Source of the DNA: Gymnogyps californianus
Taxonomy: Eukaryota > Chordata > Aves > Accipitriformes > Cathartidae
Assembly: GCF_018139145.2 (NCBI RefSeq)
Contig: NC_059477.1
Location: 33,087,502 to 33,151,501 of the forward strand
DNA length: 64,000 nucleotides
Direction of reading: 5' to 3'
In this document: in pieces, positions 11,848 through 23,500 of the stretch
Numbering within the stretch: position 1 is the stretch's first letter
How the letters are laid out: every line of letters begins with the position of its first letter
Translations under genes and position numbers: made by a program
The notes under the pieces: generated by a model
What the model was told of the DNA's origin: nothing
Database searches by the model: none
Seen by the model: the letters and a program-made list of their open reading frames with translations, nothing else

Positions 11848-12539
11848 CTAAGATACAATAATACCAGGTTTGATTTATGCATATAGAGCTATACATTTGA
11901 GGGATTGTTTGTACAGCGTACGTTTCTATACTGTTCGTTGAGAAATTGAAGAGACCAAGTTCTCAAGCTGGAAAAGGCGCTGCTCTGAGAAGAGGTGAAT
12001 CCCTTACGTTCAAGCACATGTGGCTTACAAAAAGCCATGAAAATCTCAACTTAAAACCATGTTTTTTAACTGCAGGCTGTGCACAATATCCAATTTATGC
12101 ATTTAAGCTGCCTTCGAGCCTGTTTAAATCAGGAGTATACATCTCTAACTTCAAACCAAATCTAGAGGATGAGCTTAAACAGGCCTGGTTTAGATTTTCT
12201 AGTGACAGTCCAGAGAGCCAAGCTGCCGTCTCAGTGTCGGGTTGACGGCATGGCTGTGGGGCCGAGCCCCCCACAGCACTGGACACCCAGGGCCACGCAG
12301 GGCCAGACACAGCCTCACCCGTAAGATGCTCAGAAACACCCCAGCACCCCAGCCTGGCGTTTGACCCAGCCTGATTTACCCCATGTTTAGTGGCTGTTTA
12401 GAGCCCCAGGGCTCTCCCAAACGGCAGCGCTGGGGATGCCGATATTTCACCAGCTCACCAGGAGCAGGAGCTGCACTACGACTCCACAGAGCGATGGGCT
12501 TAATTGTGAATTAATGGTGAATGGTGGGGCAGAGCTCAC

Positions 12540-12733
12540 TTGGGACCACTCCAAGGGCACTGGGCGAGTCAGCACTGTCACGGCTACGGGGAGTCCCAGA
12601 ACGCTGCCTCTCTTACAGACCAGCCTGCATGGCAGACGCAGCACCGGGTGACGGCTGCAAATCCCCAGCAAAAGTGTCTCCGGCAGGGAAAAAGTGCATG
12701 CACATATTTCCAACCGATGGCTGCTCTTCCCAG
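12540..12733 (-). pseudogene. Decayed HEG1 mucin array exon
   Basis: Between the live exons at 11515 and 12964 lies a remnant. On the minus strand, CTGGGAAGAGCAGCCATCGG matches the GSSHR-type opening of array exons (read GKSSHR). The base pair before it is TG instead of the acceptor AG. The far end keeps the family donor CCCAA|gtgagctctgcc, almost identical to that of the exon at 10291. The length (194 nt) is not a multiple of three. The frame that fits the donor has an in-frame TAA but is still Ser/Pro-rich (TPRSRDSADSPSAL). I infer an exon copy that has lost its acceptor and drifted. Coordinates follow the two homologous ends. Confidence 0.6.
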
Positions 12734-12963
12734 CACGGGAGTTTCACTAGCAATGAGGACATTGAAGTTTTCCACTTTTTCACCCAAAAGCTGACACCCA
12801 CTCCCACCCTTCCCACCAGCCCCGCTGCCAGCCCGATACAGCCGGTAATAAAAATATCTATGTATCCAATAGTGACTGATGGCCATATCTAAAGAAAAAC
12901 AGCATGAGGATGCAAAATCTCATCCAGTCCCAAAGCAGCCAACTTTCAGACTAACAAATTTAC

Positions 12964-13260
12964 CTCTGAAAGTACTTTCGGAGGCAGAGAGGGAGCTTGT
13001 GAGCAAAGGCTCCCCGGGAGGTGCTGGGAGATCGGTGGCTTCCCGTGAGCTGTTAGGACGGTGTGTCCCAGCCCTCGAGGAGGAGAAAGTCTCCCCCAAC
13101 GAGCTGGTGGGGTCAGTGCTGGTGGCAGAGCCCCTTGTCACTCGGGGGGACCCCAGTGCCCCCGCTGCCACGCTGGGCATGTCAGCACTGTGGGCGTCCG
13201 AGTGCAGTGTCGCCTCTTCTGCAGCTGGGATGCTCTTGGGTTCGTAATTGCTGCTAAAGG
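12964..13260 (-). CDS. HEG1: HEG1 mucin array exon
   Basis: A 297-nt phase 1-1 exon with acceptor CTCCTTTTTTTAG and donor TCAGAG|gtaaat. It opens AFSSNYEPKSIPAAEEAT (compare the GSSYQPSNVSAMERR opening of the next exon), then runs Ser/Thr/Pro/Ala-rich to SSLSASESTFR. The SASES end motif is shared with the exons at 10291 and 13667. Confidence 0.85.
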
Positions 13261-13666
13261 CTAAAAAAAGGAGAAAAGAAATATAAAACTGCATACACGT
13301 AAATGAAAACAGCTGGATAGGTTTCATCCCACTATCAGTAGATGTAGACAATGTATGTGTGAATATTCAATACGGAAATATTTAATACTGGGAAATAATT
13401 AAGACAAGAAAAAAAATGGTCTCTATATAGGAACTCCTGAAGTTATTGCTTGCAAAATTCTACTGAAAGTTTTCAAGGAAAATTTATCTTCTTCCAACAA
13501 GAATAATATTTATCCATACTTTCATTTCTGTGAAATGTTTTTAAATGTACAGAATGTGCCAAATACAATATTATTCCTCCTTTCTTTAAAATAAAAAGGA
13601 TGTATTTTGTTTATAAAGGGTCTTTAAATAATGTTCTGAGTTATACAGCTAGCTATCAAAACTCAC

Positions 13667-13972
13667 TCGTGGAAGCGCTTTCTGAAGCAGACGGTGAGCC
13701 CGTGAGCAACGGGTCTACACCTCTGCCACCACCACCCTGGGCTCCCAAAGACATCCCAGGGGACTGGGTCTGGTCCGAAGAGCTGGTGATTTCGGTACCA
13801 GAGGTGGAAATCTCTGCTGCATCAGCCAGTCTGGTGCTGACTGGCAGAGACCTTAACGTCCTCCCTCCACCCTTGGTGGCTGTTGTGGAAACGGAGGTGC
13901 TTGTGGTGGGGAAATCCGAAACTCTCCTCTCCATGGCCGAGACATTGGATGGCTGGTAGCTGCTTCCAACGG
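13667..13972 (-). CDS. HEG1: HEG1 mucin array exon, twin of 10291-10599
   Basis: A 306-nt phase 1-1 exon with acceptor TTGTGTCGTAG and donor CCACGA|gtgagt. It starts AVGSSYQPSNVSAMERRVSD, carries GGGRTLRSLPVSTRLADAAE and ends GSPSASESAST. It is the closest relative of 10291-10599, differing by a few small in-frame indels. The upstream intron flanks of the two also match (tataaa…acagatg…ttttcttcc), so the duplication included intron. Confidence 0.9.
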
Positions 13973-14477
13973 CTACGACACAATAAAAAAAACTGGGTTT
14001 ATACATATGAAATTATAAACAGATGGATCCATTTTCTTCCCAGATGCTTACAGCGCACATACGGATATTAAGCATAGGAAGTTTTCAATCTGGACAAAGT
14101 GCTCTTTTGGAAAGGCATGAATCCCCTCGCCGCAGGAAGACCTTACACAAAACCCAGGGCTCGCTGCCAGGACAGCACGGCTTCACGAGAGCCGGGGCGG
14201 CTCGGCCAGCGGGAAGCCCCACGGGACAAGGACTGTGGGGACTTGCCTTTAATTCCCACCTTTGCTCTAAGACTGGTGGAAATTGGCCCAGGCTCTCTTG
14301 GGATTTTTTTGTAGCTTGAACACGGCATCAAACAGCAAAGGGGGGAAACCTGAGCACAGCCATGTTCCCATATGAGCCTGCAACTCACTACACATCCCAG
14401 AGCTTAACAGGACATAGGGAAAAATGCTTAAGCACAAAATAGGGTAAAACAACAAATCATAGACTAACCGAGCTCAC

Positions 14478-14666
14478 CCGCAGCAGTGTTTTCCAAAGCC
14501 AGGTGGGAAGGGGTGAGCCGGCGCTCCGTGGAGGGCCCGGGGGAGCGTCCCCACGCCGGGGCCACTGAGGAGGGCACCAAGGCCAGGGGCTGAGCCGTGG
14601 AGCCGGGCACTTCCCTTTGGATACTGGACCTCGGGTTTTCTGCAGCCCTGATGCTGCTCCCAGCAG
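14478..14666 (-). CDS. HEG1: HEG1 mucin array exon, short
   Basis: A 189-nt phase 1-1 exon with acceptor CCCTCTGTCACAG and donor CTGCGG|gtgagc. It starts AAGSSIRAAENPRSSIQRE, keeping the GSS opening, then is Pro/Ser-rich (ALVPSSVAPAWGRSPGP) and ends LALENTAA. It is shorter than its sisters and lacks the GGRTLRSL block, so the middle may have been lost. Confidence 0.78.
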
Positions 14667-15296
14667 CTGTGACAGAGGGAAAGGACATGTCAATATGAGA
14701 ACCCTGGAGATGTGTTTGCTCCTGGCAAGCCCTGGGCACAGGATAAGGACTCAGCAACACCAAGGTCTTCAATAAGTTCATGTGGAGTGGGTCAAAGCCT
14801 CCGTTTTTGAGACCTCCAGCAATTAGCTGCTTGCAAAGCAAGTGAGGGGAAGCCGCGGAGCCCAGGGATCTCGAGTTTGTTGTCCTGTACAGGTTGTTGA
14901 AGCACAGGCATCTCACCCTCTCTAGCCGAGAGCAAACCCACTGGTGTGTCCGGGAGCGTGGATTACCAACCTCACGCCCCACTACAGCACCACTTGGGTG
15001 GGACACACAGCTCAGGTGGGGCTGGGACCTTGCCTTTGCTCTGCAGCTGGCACTGAACCAGCCGAGATATTTCGCAGCTGCAGATGCCCACTCTGCAGAA
15101 AATGTTGGGGGGTTTTGGACCAAATGATTTTTTCCAGTGCTTTTTCCTGCTTTTGGCAGGGAATTTCAGCTAACCATCCAAATAATAACAAACAGAGCGC
15201 ATGCAAAACACAGCATCTTCTCTGTTTCAAGAAAGCAAAAGCTATATAAAGGCTTTTCAAAGCTATAAAACAAATCCATGGGCCAGCAAAGCTCAC

Positions 15297-15590
15297 CTCC
15301 AAAAGTGCTGTTCGTGGCAGGCGATGCTGTGAGCGAAGGGCTTGTGGAGTCCCCTGTGACATCCCTGGGGTGTAGCATGGTGTGGTTTGCACCAGTCTGA
15401 GTACTGGAAGCTTGGGAGGAGGACTGGGGCTGTCCCAGAGAGCCAGGGAGGGGGGTGCTGGGAAGGGGCTGCAGTGTCCCCCCGCTGCTCCCCAAGGGGC
15501 TGGGTGAAGTGGCTGCAGTGCCTGTGGGAGGGCTGCCAGGCAGCTCAGTGCCCACCCAGCCGCTCGCCGGTCGAGAGGGGCCGCCAGTGC
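15297..15590 (-). CDS. HEG1: HEG1 mucin array exon
   Basis: A 294-nt phase 1-1 exon with acceptor CCCATTGCCTTGCAG and donor TTTGGAG|gtgagc. It encodes a Thr/Ser/Pro/Gly-rich stretch (TGGPSRPASGWVGTELPGSP to SLTASPATNSTF) with two N-glycosylation sequons (NHT, NST). The GSSH opening is absent. Placement, phase and composition make it part of the stalk. Confidence 0.78.
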
Positions 15591-15966
15591 CTGCAAGGCA
15601 ATGGGGGAAAGCAAATGAGAGCACAGAGACGGGCTGAGATGCCCACACAGCATCCTCCGCTGTCACCCTCCGCCTCCGCCCACAGCCCGCAGTCCCCTTG
15701 CCAGTACTCTGGCTACAGCAACTTCGTGTTTGGGAGCTGCATCGAGTAATTCATAATTTTCAAGGCCAGGAGAAGCTGCACAGATCCTCCTCTCCACCCT
15801 CGTGCATGAAGCAAGCCAGAAAACTGCCCTGAGCACATGGTGAGGATGGAGGGCCGGATCCAGTGCACAAAGCTCTAGCAATGCAGGGGAGCCAGGCTTA
15901 ACTGATGCCCGGTTTCTCTGGGGAACAGCATCCACCTTGTTCCCAGGCTGAACTGGGATGGCTCAC

Positions 15967-16197
15967 CCAGGTGATGAGTCTCTGTGGATGAAGGCAGCAG
16001 CACCGTCCTCATTGCATTGTCAAACCCCGTCACGTCCCAGGCCCCACGGTGCCCGCCTAGCGTCCTCTCGGCCGAATCGGTGCTGACGGCTGCCAAAACC
16101 AGCGGCGTGCTCTCGGCATCTGCAGGGGTGCTGGGAGAAGCCAGAGCCCTCTTGTCTCTCTCCTGGCTGCCCACAGCACGGTGATGGCTTCCAGTGG
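15967..16197 (-). CDS. HEG1: HEG1 mucin array exon
   Basis: A 231-nt phase 1-1 exon with acceptor CATTGCTTTCCAG and donor CACCTGG|gtgagc. It opens ATGSHHRAVGSQERDKRAL, a clear variant of the array opening. It carries STDSAERTLGG in the place of the RTLRSL block and ends LLPSSTETHHL. Confidence 0.8.
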
Positions 16198-17221
16198 CTG
16201 GAAAGCAATGCAGAGAGGGTCATGTTCCCCCTGGACAAGTTAATTTGTCTCGGCTGGGGTGGCAGCAGCATCACCCGCAGTGGTACCCAGCCCTACCATA
16301 TGCAATAGGTAGGGTCACAGCTGCATCCCCTGTGTTTCCTCTATTTAACACAGAGCACCCTGCAAGAGGGACTGCTGGGAACAGAGGGTTTGTGTCACCA
16401 AAAAATAATGGTATTTCAAAATTTGTCTTCATTTGTGCATGGCAAAAGAAATCCAGATTTTTTAAAAAAACATTACAAATGCAGAAGGCAGTAAGGAGCT
16501 TACACCAGGAGAGCCAGCAGCTGGCAGCCTGGGCATGCCAGCTCCACACTCTAGTCCCTAAGCAGGAAAAAAAATGAGGAATTAAAAAATTAAAGAAAAC
16601 CTCTATGCTCATATCTCAGCAAGACACTTACTTCATCCAGGGATATTAAGAAAAAACCTGAAGTTGGGACAGGGCAATCAGCACAGCCTTGTCCTGCTGG
16701 TGTGGGAAACAGGCTTTGATTTAGCACATGCTTTAAAAAGTACATTGGTTTACTCATGACCACAGTCCCACCAAATGTGGTGAAGATTATGAACAAGCCC
16801 AAAGGTAAGTGTTCACTTGCACGACTTCCACACAAGGACCTCAGCCATAAATCATGATGCAGCTGGTCAGATATTTTTAACTTGGGCACTTATAATTTAG
16901 GTTGGATTCGCAATGGGGTTCAGCTCCTCCCGGGAGGAGGTGTGGGGATGCCGGCGGTCTCCGCTCTGCGTGCAGCCTTTGAGCTCCGTGGATGGGCAGG
17001 ACTCTCTGGAGTGCTGCTGGGTGGTGAATAATGACAGCGGCAGCTCCTGAGAATCACCTTCATTGTCACATTAAAAAAAAAAATCTGCTTTCCTGGGATT
17101 GGATTTCTTCCAAAAATCAGAATTTCTAGCAGTGGGGCGGGAATACTTCCTAACCCACCAGCTATGCTCAGTCCATGGGCTGAGTACAGCAAACAGGGAC
17201 TCTTGCATCGATAAAACTCAC

Positions 17222-17500
17222 CGGGAGGACGGCTGTGGGCGGGCAGGCGGGTCGCTGTCCCGGCAGACGGGCTGTCCGGGGGTCCTGCTCCCGATGGGGT
17301 GACATCCCCACCACCAGTGGCGGGACCAACATGCCCCGTGACCCTGCTTGCTGCCGGCACCGTACCATGCCTGGCAGGCAGCGATGCCCGCTCCTCGCTC
17401 CCGGCCAGCATCGTCACCAGCTCCACACTGTCCACAAGAGTAGCAGAAGTCCTTATCTCCGTGTCCGAACTTCTTCTCACCTGATGGCTGCTTTCAATGA
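17222..17500 (-). CDS. HEG1: HEG1 mucin array exon, most 5' one recognised
   Basis: A 279-nt phase 1-1 exon with acceptor TTTTTCCTTTCAG and donor CTCCCG|gtgagt. It starts VIESSHQVRRSSDTEIRTSA and continues LVDSVELVTMLAGSEERASL, ending PAHSRPP. The SSHQ opening matches the large mucin exon (SSSHQPVSS). Its phase 1 entry is compatible with the phase 1 exit of exon 1, though other exons probably lie between. Confidence 0.82.
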
Positions 17501-20500
17501 CTGAAAGGAAAAACAAGAAAAAAATTAAAATCCCATCAGCACTGGACATGCAGGTTTGGCTCATTGCAGTAACACCGAGGCCAAGCTCTGATCTCATTTA
17601 CACTAGAGAAAATTTTGCATAATCAAAACACAGACATAAAATTTATTTTTGGATTCACACCAGTGGAAATTAGATTGGTGTGGGGGGCCAAATGCCGAAA
17701 CCCACCTTTGTGCACAAGATTAATTCAATTCAGCACCCCCCTGCTTTTTTTGTGTGTTAGGAGAAATAAGTCTTTAAAGGAGCAAAAAGAAAGTCTTAAA
17801 CAAATAACCAATGGAGATACATGCAGTGTGGAGTCCATGGGAGGAGTGTGTAGGTCTCCAGAGCTGATGGCCAGCTGGAGCCCAGTACAGTCCCTGTGCC
17901 ACATCCCAAGGGTGTGATGGGAGGGGGGAGGGCCCCAGAGCTCTTCCTCTCTCTCTGCTCGGCGGGTGCTTGCTGGATGCCTGACCTCAAATCCCATCAC
18001 CTCCAGAGAGCTGACATGAAGCTGGCTGACAACTGCAGGGCAAACAGGAGGGTTGGCATAACCCATCCAGCCACGACGGGGCACCGGGACGGAAGAGATC
18101 AATGTATGGTGTGGATTACACTGGCCATCCAGGTGCTGAAGCACCCCAGGGTGATGGACATTTTAGCGTATCTGACGTTAATGTCTACCAGAACATGAAA
18201 AACAAGATGGAGAAGAAGTTTATGCACCTGCAGGTCCATTTTCTGTGAGCAAACGTGGCCAGAGCCCCTGCTCCATCCTAAAAGTGTTTGGGTCTGCTCT
18301 CTTGCTCCTGCGGGAAGGCTGCTCCAAACTCCCACCTCTCCCATCATCCAGAATAATTTTCTCATTTCATTAGAAAATGAATAAAAACATTTATGGAATA
18401 AATGTTGGTTCCCAAGCCAGCATTACCCTTTAGCTTAGCTAGCTCTTCCCCTCCCTCCACTTGCTCCCCACCGTGCTGATGTGTAACAACAGCAATCTCA
18501 TCCCATCTTTGCACAAGTTTCTTCTGCATTTCTACCATCTGCTGTATCTCATGGACCCAAAAATGACTTCTCCCAGGGATGTCAACAGACATTACATGCT
18601 TTACGCGATCTCCAAAAGCACACAGATGTTCCCAAATCGGGCCCTAAGCAAGGACCGAAGACGTTACTCAGTAGCCAACTTCTCGGCTCAATCGTTAACG
18701 CTGACCGCCAGCAGCAGCAGCAGGACTCAGTGTGGTAGCTGTAGCTTCAGCCTTGGGTCTGCCATCCAGCCCGATACCGCCTGGAGCACGGCATCTAGTG
18801 ACAGCTGCCGTCAGCAGTTCCAGTGAGATTTGCCAGGGGAATCGGGGTTTCCAGCCCACGGTACCAGCCAGGGCTGCGCAAGGATTTCCCTGCACATCGG
18901 TCACGTGAAAACCAGCAGCAACTGTCCCTGCCCTACGTTACAGCCCCAAGGCTTGGCTGGCACTGCAGCCTCAGATGCTCTTCAAAGCCCACAACAAGTC
19001 AAGCGAGTCCAAATCACAGCTATGTCATCTGAAATGGCAATATCCCGGTTTTGCCCATCTTCCTAATAACCAAAACGCAATCTCTGGGCTGGAATAGCCC
19101 AACGCACGCTTCACTTGCTGAGCGGGCAGAATGGGAGCCTGGCTAGGGAAACTGCAATGTAGGGTGACAGGGTCTGAAGCCTCTCAAGAAATTGAGAAAA
19201 GTTGTATATTTTGGGAAGGGAACGCTCCCCACTTGGCAGCTCGGAGATCCACCAGGCTATGGGACATGTTCTGCCTGTCACGCACATGGCGTCTCAAAAC
19301 AGGACTGCGGACGATACACAGGCAGCAGCTAAAGGCACCACTCAGTCTCTGCCCAAAAGCTCTGATGTTGAAGGTTAAGCCTTGCACATCTGTCCTTGGC
19401 CTCCAAGCACTTTCTGTAAGAAAGCTGTGCCTCGGAGAAACACCCATGGGACACCCACTCCTCCTTGCCTTGCGCGTCTCCTTTGGGGTTGCTGTACCTG
19501 CCACACCAGAGGTGGCAATTTCGGGAGTGGTCTCCTCTGTCCATCTGCAATAGCTTCAGTGGGAACTCACCAAGAAAAAAGAGGTATGTAGGTAGGACCG
19601 TCTGCATTTCATCCTGGGAGTCTGAGCACCACGAGGCTCAAGGAGACAAGAGCTGCAGTAGAGCAGAGCTCCTCAGCTGCCTTTACTGACAGCCGTAGCC
19701 ACAGCTGCGATGCCCACCTCGCCGAGCACACGGAGCAGCCGCTGCCGTCTGGAGCCCGCTGTGAGCCACCTCCTGTCCCATGTAACAAGCTGCTTGTTGT
19801 TGCCATTTGGACGAGGGGATGCGAAGTTGCAGGGGAAGCTTGCTACACTCATTTGCAAGCCAATACCCAGCCCATAATTGTAGCCCACACGTCCATTTAT
19901 AGCAGCCCTGATGCTGAAAAATTTGGGTGTGCTGGAGGGCGGCACACTGAATTTCTCTCATTCCCCTCTCGCTAAAAGCTTTCAGCTGTGCAACCCGTGC
20001 TTACCATGCCCCAGCAGCCGGCTTTGCTGCGGAGAAAAAAGGCAAAGCAGCAGATGCTTAAAGAAACCCTTAGGGGATGAGTATAGACAGAGGGAAATTC
20101 GCTTTCTCAGGTTGCCAAGTCATTTGTCAACAAGGGTTCTGGCCAGGCACACTAAAATATATAGTGGGGCACTGCAGCAGGCATTTAATTACCACTTCTT
20201 AAAAATAACCCTGGAAATGCCAGCAAGCAGAACCTTCAGCTACGACCCTTGATTGAATGCAACTGGTTTGAAAGTAAAATGCTGCTGGTTGCTTGTCTGG
20301 TTGTTGTTTGCCCTGCAAATCCACCTCGGAGTTTTCTCTATCCTCTTTTGGCTCTGCAGAGCTGCTGGAAATAAATCGAAGCAAAACCCTTCCCCTTATC
20401 ATGGGCGCCAGCAAACCTGGCTTTGAAAGCAGCCAGGGAGTGGACAGGCTGAATAAGAAGGTATTATTTACACAGGCTTTTTAGAGTCACCTGGCATTTT

Positions 20501-23500
20501 TAACTCTGCCCTGCAAGGTATGCCAGGTCCTGGTGCAGGGAGGAAAACCTCGTGCCAGCACAGGCTCAGCTCCCCGGTTCGATGGGTGCAGAGCGTGAGC
20601 CATGCTGGAAAATCAAACCCACAGCATGTAGTAAGGAAACCTGAAAAAATCAGGCTGTTCAACAAAATAGACATGAAATCTCAGCTCTTCACACAGCCAT
20701 CAAACCTGCCAGAAGTGCAAGACAACCACAATCTCCTCTTTGACTTGCCTGCAGAAATTAGCCTTCAAAGATGACCCTCCGCTGGAGCAGATGGACCAGA
20801 TGCAAACTTCTTCAAAAAAATACACGCGGGACCATCTGGCCTTCCCTAATGCATTAAAGGCTTAAAGCAGAGCGGCTCTTTAGCTCAGGTACTGATTTGT
20901 CACTAACAATTTTGTCACATCCTAAGCTGCCAACTGCTTTCCACGGTTTAACTCCACACGACCACAGCCGTCGAGAAATATTTGACTTCCAGTGCAAAAC
21001 CCTCCTGCCACCCGCCGGACCGGTGTTTTCCTTCCCAGTTAAAACTAGCAGTGATGCTCACCAGACAGGTCGAGGCTTGGAGTAACTTTTTCTTCGCAAG
21101 CATAACAAGTCCACAGCTTGCTGGGAGCTGACTTATAACGTGGCCAGGACAAACAGATCAAGTTCCAGCTGATTTCTCGAGGCTTTGAGTTTGCCCCTGG
21201 CAGCCTGGCTGGATGTCTACCTTGTGAGACTCCTGAAAAATCCTTTTTGGACCAGCAATTTTCTGTCTCCATCCCTGGGTGCAGCATGGGCATTGCCCTG
21301 GCCAGGAGGTGGCTGCTGCTGGGGCAACATCATGGTGACGCTCAAGGCTCAACCATGGGACAGCACAACACCAAAAAGCACAATACTGCAAGTTTTCAGC
21401 AGCGGCTGTGATTGCTCACGGACATTTTAGGGCAGGGAGCGGGGAGCGAGGAGGGATGTATCCCGCTAATGCCAGGGGAGCAGGATCCCTGCAGACAGCA
21501 TTTGGCAGGAGCATCACAGCCAGCCAACGTGCACCACGAGCTATCCCAGCCCCGCTGCTTTCCTGCAGAAGGGATTTTTCTCCTCAAAGGGCAGAAAAAT
21601 ACTCCCTTGACTGGGGAATGCAAATTTAATCTGTGTTTGCACACAAGGAAAGCCAAGAGCAGTTGCTTGGCTGCCCAGAGCAGCCGTTCACCCCAGAGCA
21701 GTCCCTCCTCAGGAGGGTGGCGATTCCCTGGGGACCGTTCCCGGTACGGCTGCCCATGCAGTGGCTGTTTTGCCAGGGCTACGGCCACCTCAGGAGCATC
21801 CCATGCTGAGCTGAGTGCGCACGAAGCTAAAGCAGGCTCCTCCCGAGGACAGGCAGCTATAATTATAAAGCCCACATCTGTTAACGTTGCATAATCTTAA
21901 CATCATCCGAGGCTCGCGGAGGGAAAAAAACTCATCTCAACTTAGAAAACTCCTTGCCGGCTGTAGGAAAAGGTTAGGAAGAAAGGCAGGCTGCGAGGGA
22001 GGAGAAGTGGGGAGCAAAGTCAGGGCTGCCGGCCCCGCAGCCGGTGGCACGGATGGCTGCCGGTCCCTGCCGGGGCTGGGGCCGGGGCCGGGCTCTGGGC
22101 TGTGTTTTGAACGGCTGCTGCGGATGTCGGGATCATGGGTGGAGGCCGGTTAGGAGCCAAGTGAGTTTGTGCGAACAAAAGCTACAGCCCTAAATCTGGA
22201 CCGTCCAGGGCTCTCTGGGATTTTCAATTTCCTTCCTTGTTCTTGCCCTGAAAGAAGCAGTTTGAGGCAGGGGGGGAACGGGGGGGCTGAAGTAGAGCTT
22301 AAAAAAAATTTTTCATACTTGAGACGGGTCAGTTGAGCGTAAACACACTGATAATATTGCTTGGGGAAGGTCCCTCGTGTGCACTAAGCACGGGAAGAAT
22401 GCGAGAGGTTTTTAACCACATGCGGTCAACCCTTTTTTGCTAATTCTTTCGATATTAATAAAAGGAATTATTCAGGCTGGATGAAGAAAGGTGGCGAGAG
22501 AGGGTGGATGGGGAAGAGAAGAGGTGCAGGAGCCCTGCCAGCACCTCCCACCCCGCTGTGGGACTCGGTTTGGATGGGGTACCCTATAGACACATCCCCT
22601 GGCAGCACCTTCCTCTGGTCCTTGTGCTCCTCGTCCTCTCCCCACCAGGTCCCAGGCAGAGCAGGACAGCAATTCGCAGGACTTTAAATCATTTTAACCA
22701 TAATATGAAGGATTTATCCAGCCACCAAAGGTGACTGGAGCTTTAATATGTCAGCTCGAGAAAGGTGATGGGGGCTTAATGCCAGCAGCAGACCCTGCAA
22801 GCTCTGAGTGCCAAGGTCTAGGTGGTTAATGCCTACCTGGCCGCTATGGGTGATGGGTGCCCACGGGGCTGGGGACATCAGCATTGTCCTCAGCCCCTCC
22901 TATGCCAGGCCATGGCACTTTGCTTGCAGTGCTGCTTAATGAGACAAAAACACACTGCACTTCCACACCGCCTCCCCTTCGGGACCTGAAAAACCACGGA
23001 GGATGCTAAAGGCCATTTTTGCTTCCTATCCTTTTTTTCACGATCCCAGAGCCTGATGCTCAGAGATGCCATAAGAAAAAAAAGGATCCAATTATTGCTC
23101 TTAAGAGCAGTACCCTAAAGCAGAGAAACAGGTACTCCAAAAGAGCACACAGAAACCTGTGGTCGTTTCCAAAAGCGTGGGATGCATGCATGCGGCCTGC
23201 CTGCAACTGGGGATGAAATCTGCACAGTGCAGGGACAGGATATTGTCCTGCTTATCCAGTGGTTTCCAGCCTCTTAATTTTGGTGTCCTAAACATTTCCC
23301 TGGGGAGGTGCAGGCTCCCGAATCACTAGCTCAAGCCTATGAAAGCCTGAGCTTCTTACTCATCTTTGTTGGACAGTTTGGGTTCAATCCACAGATCCCT
23401 GGGACCGCATGGACCCATACTGCCTGAAAACCACCAGCCCAGGGCTCAGAGCACCACCTTAAACCTCTTTTCATGAGCTTTTGTTTTTAAATAGCTTTTG

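Noticed and set aside
16640..16665. Strong donor GATGAA|gtaagt preceded by a good acceptor 26 nt upstream (minus strand)
   Set aside because: The 26-nt segment would enter in phase 1 and leave in phase 0, breaking the all phase 1-1 pattern, and encodes a hydrophobic peptide.
19498..19551. Minus-strand stretch WTEETTPEIATSGVA between AG and GT as a HEG1 exon
   Set aside because: Composition is mucin-like, but the acceptor would enter in phase 2, which cannot join the phase 1 exons. Probably chance.
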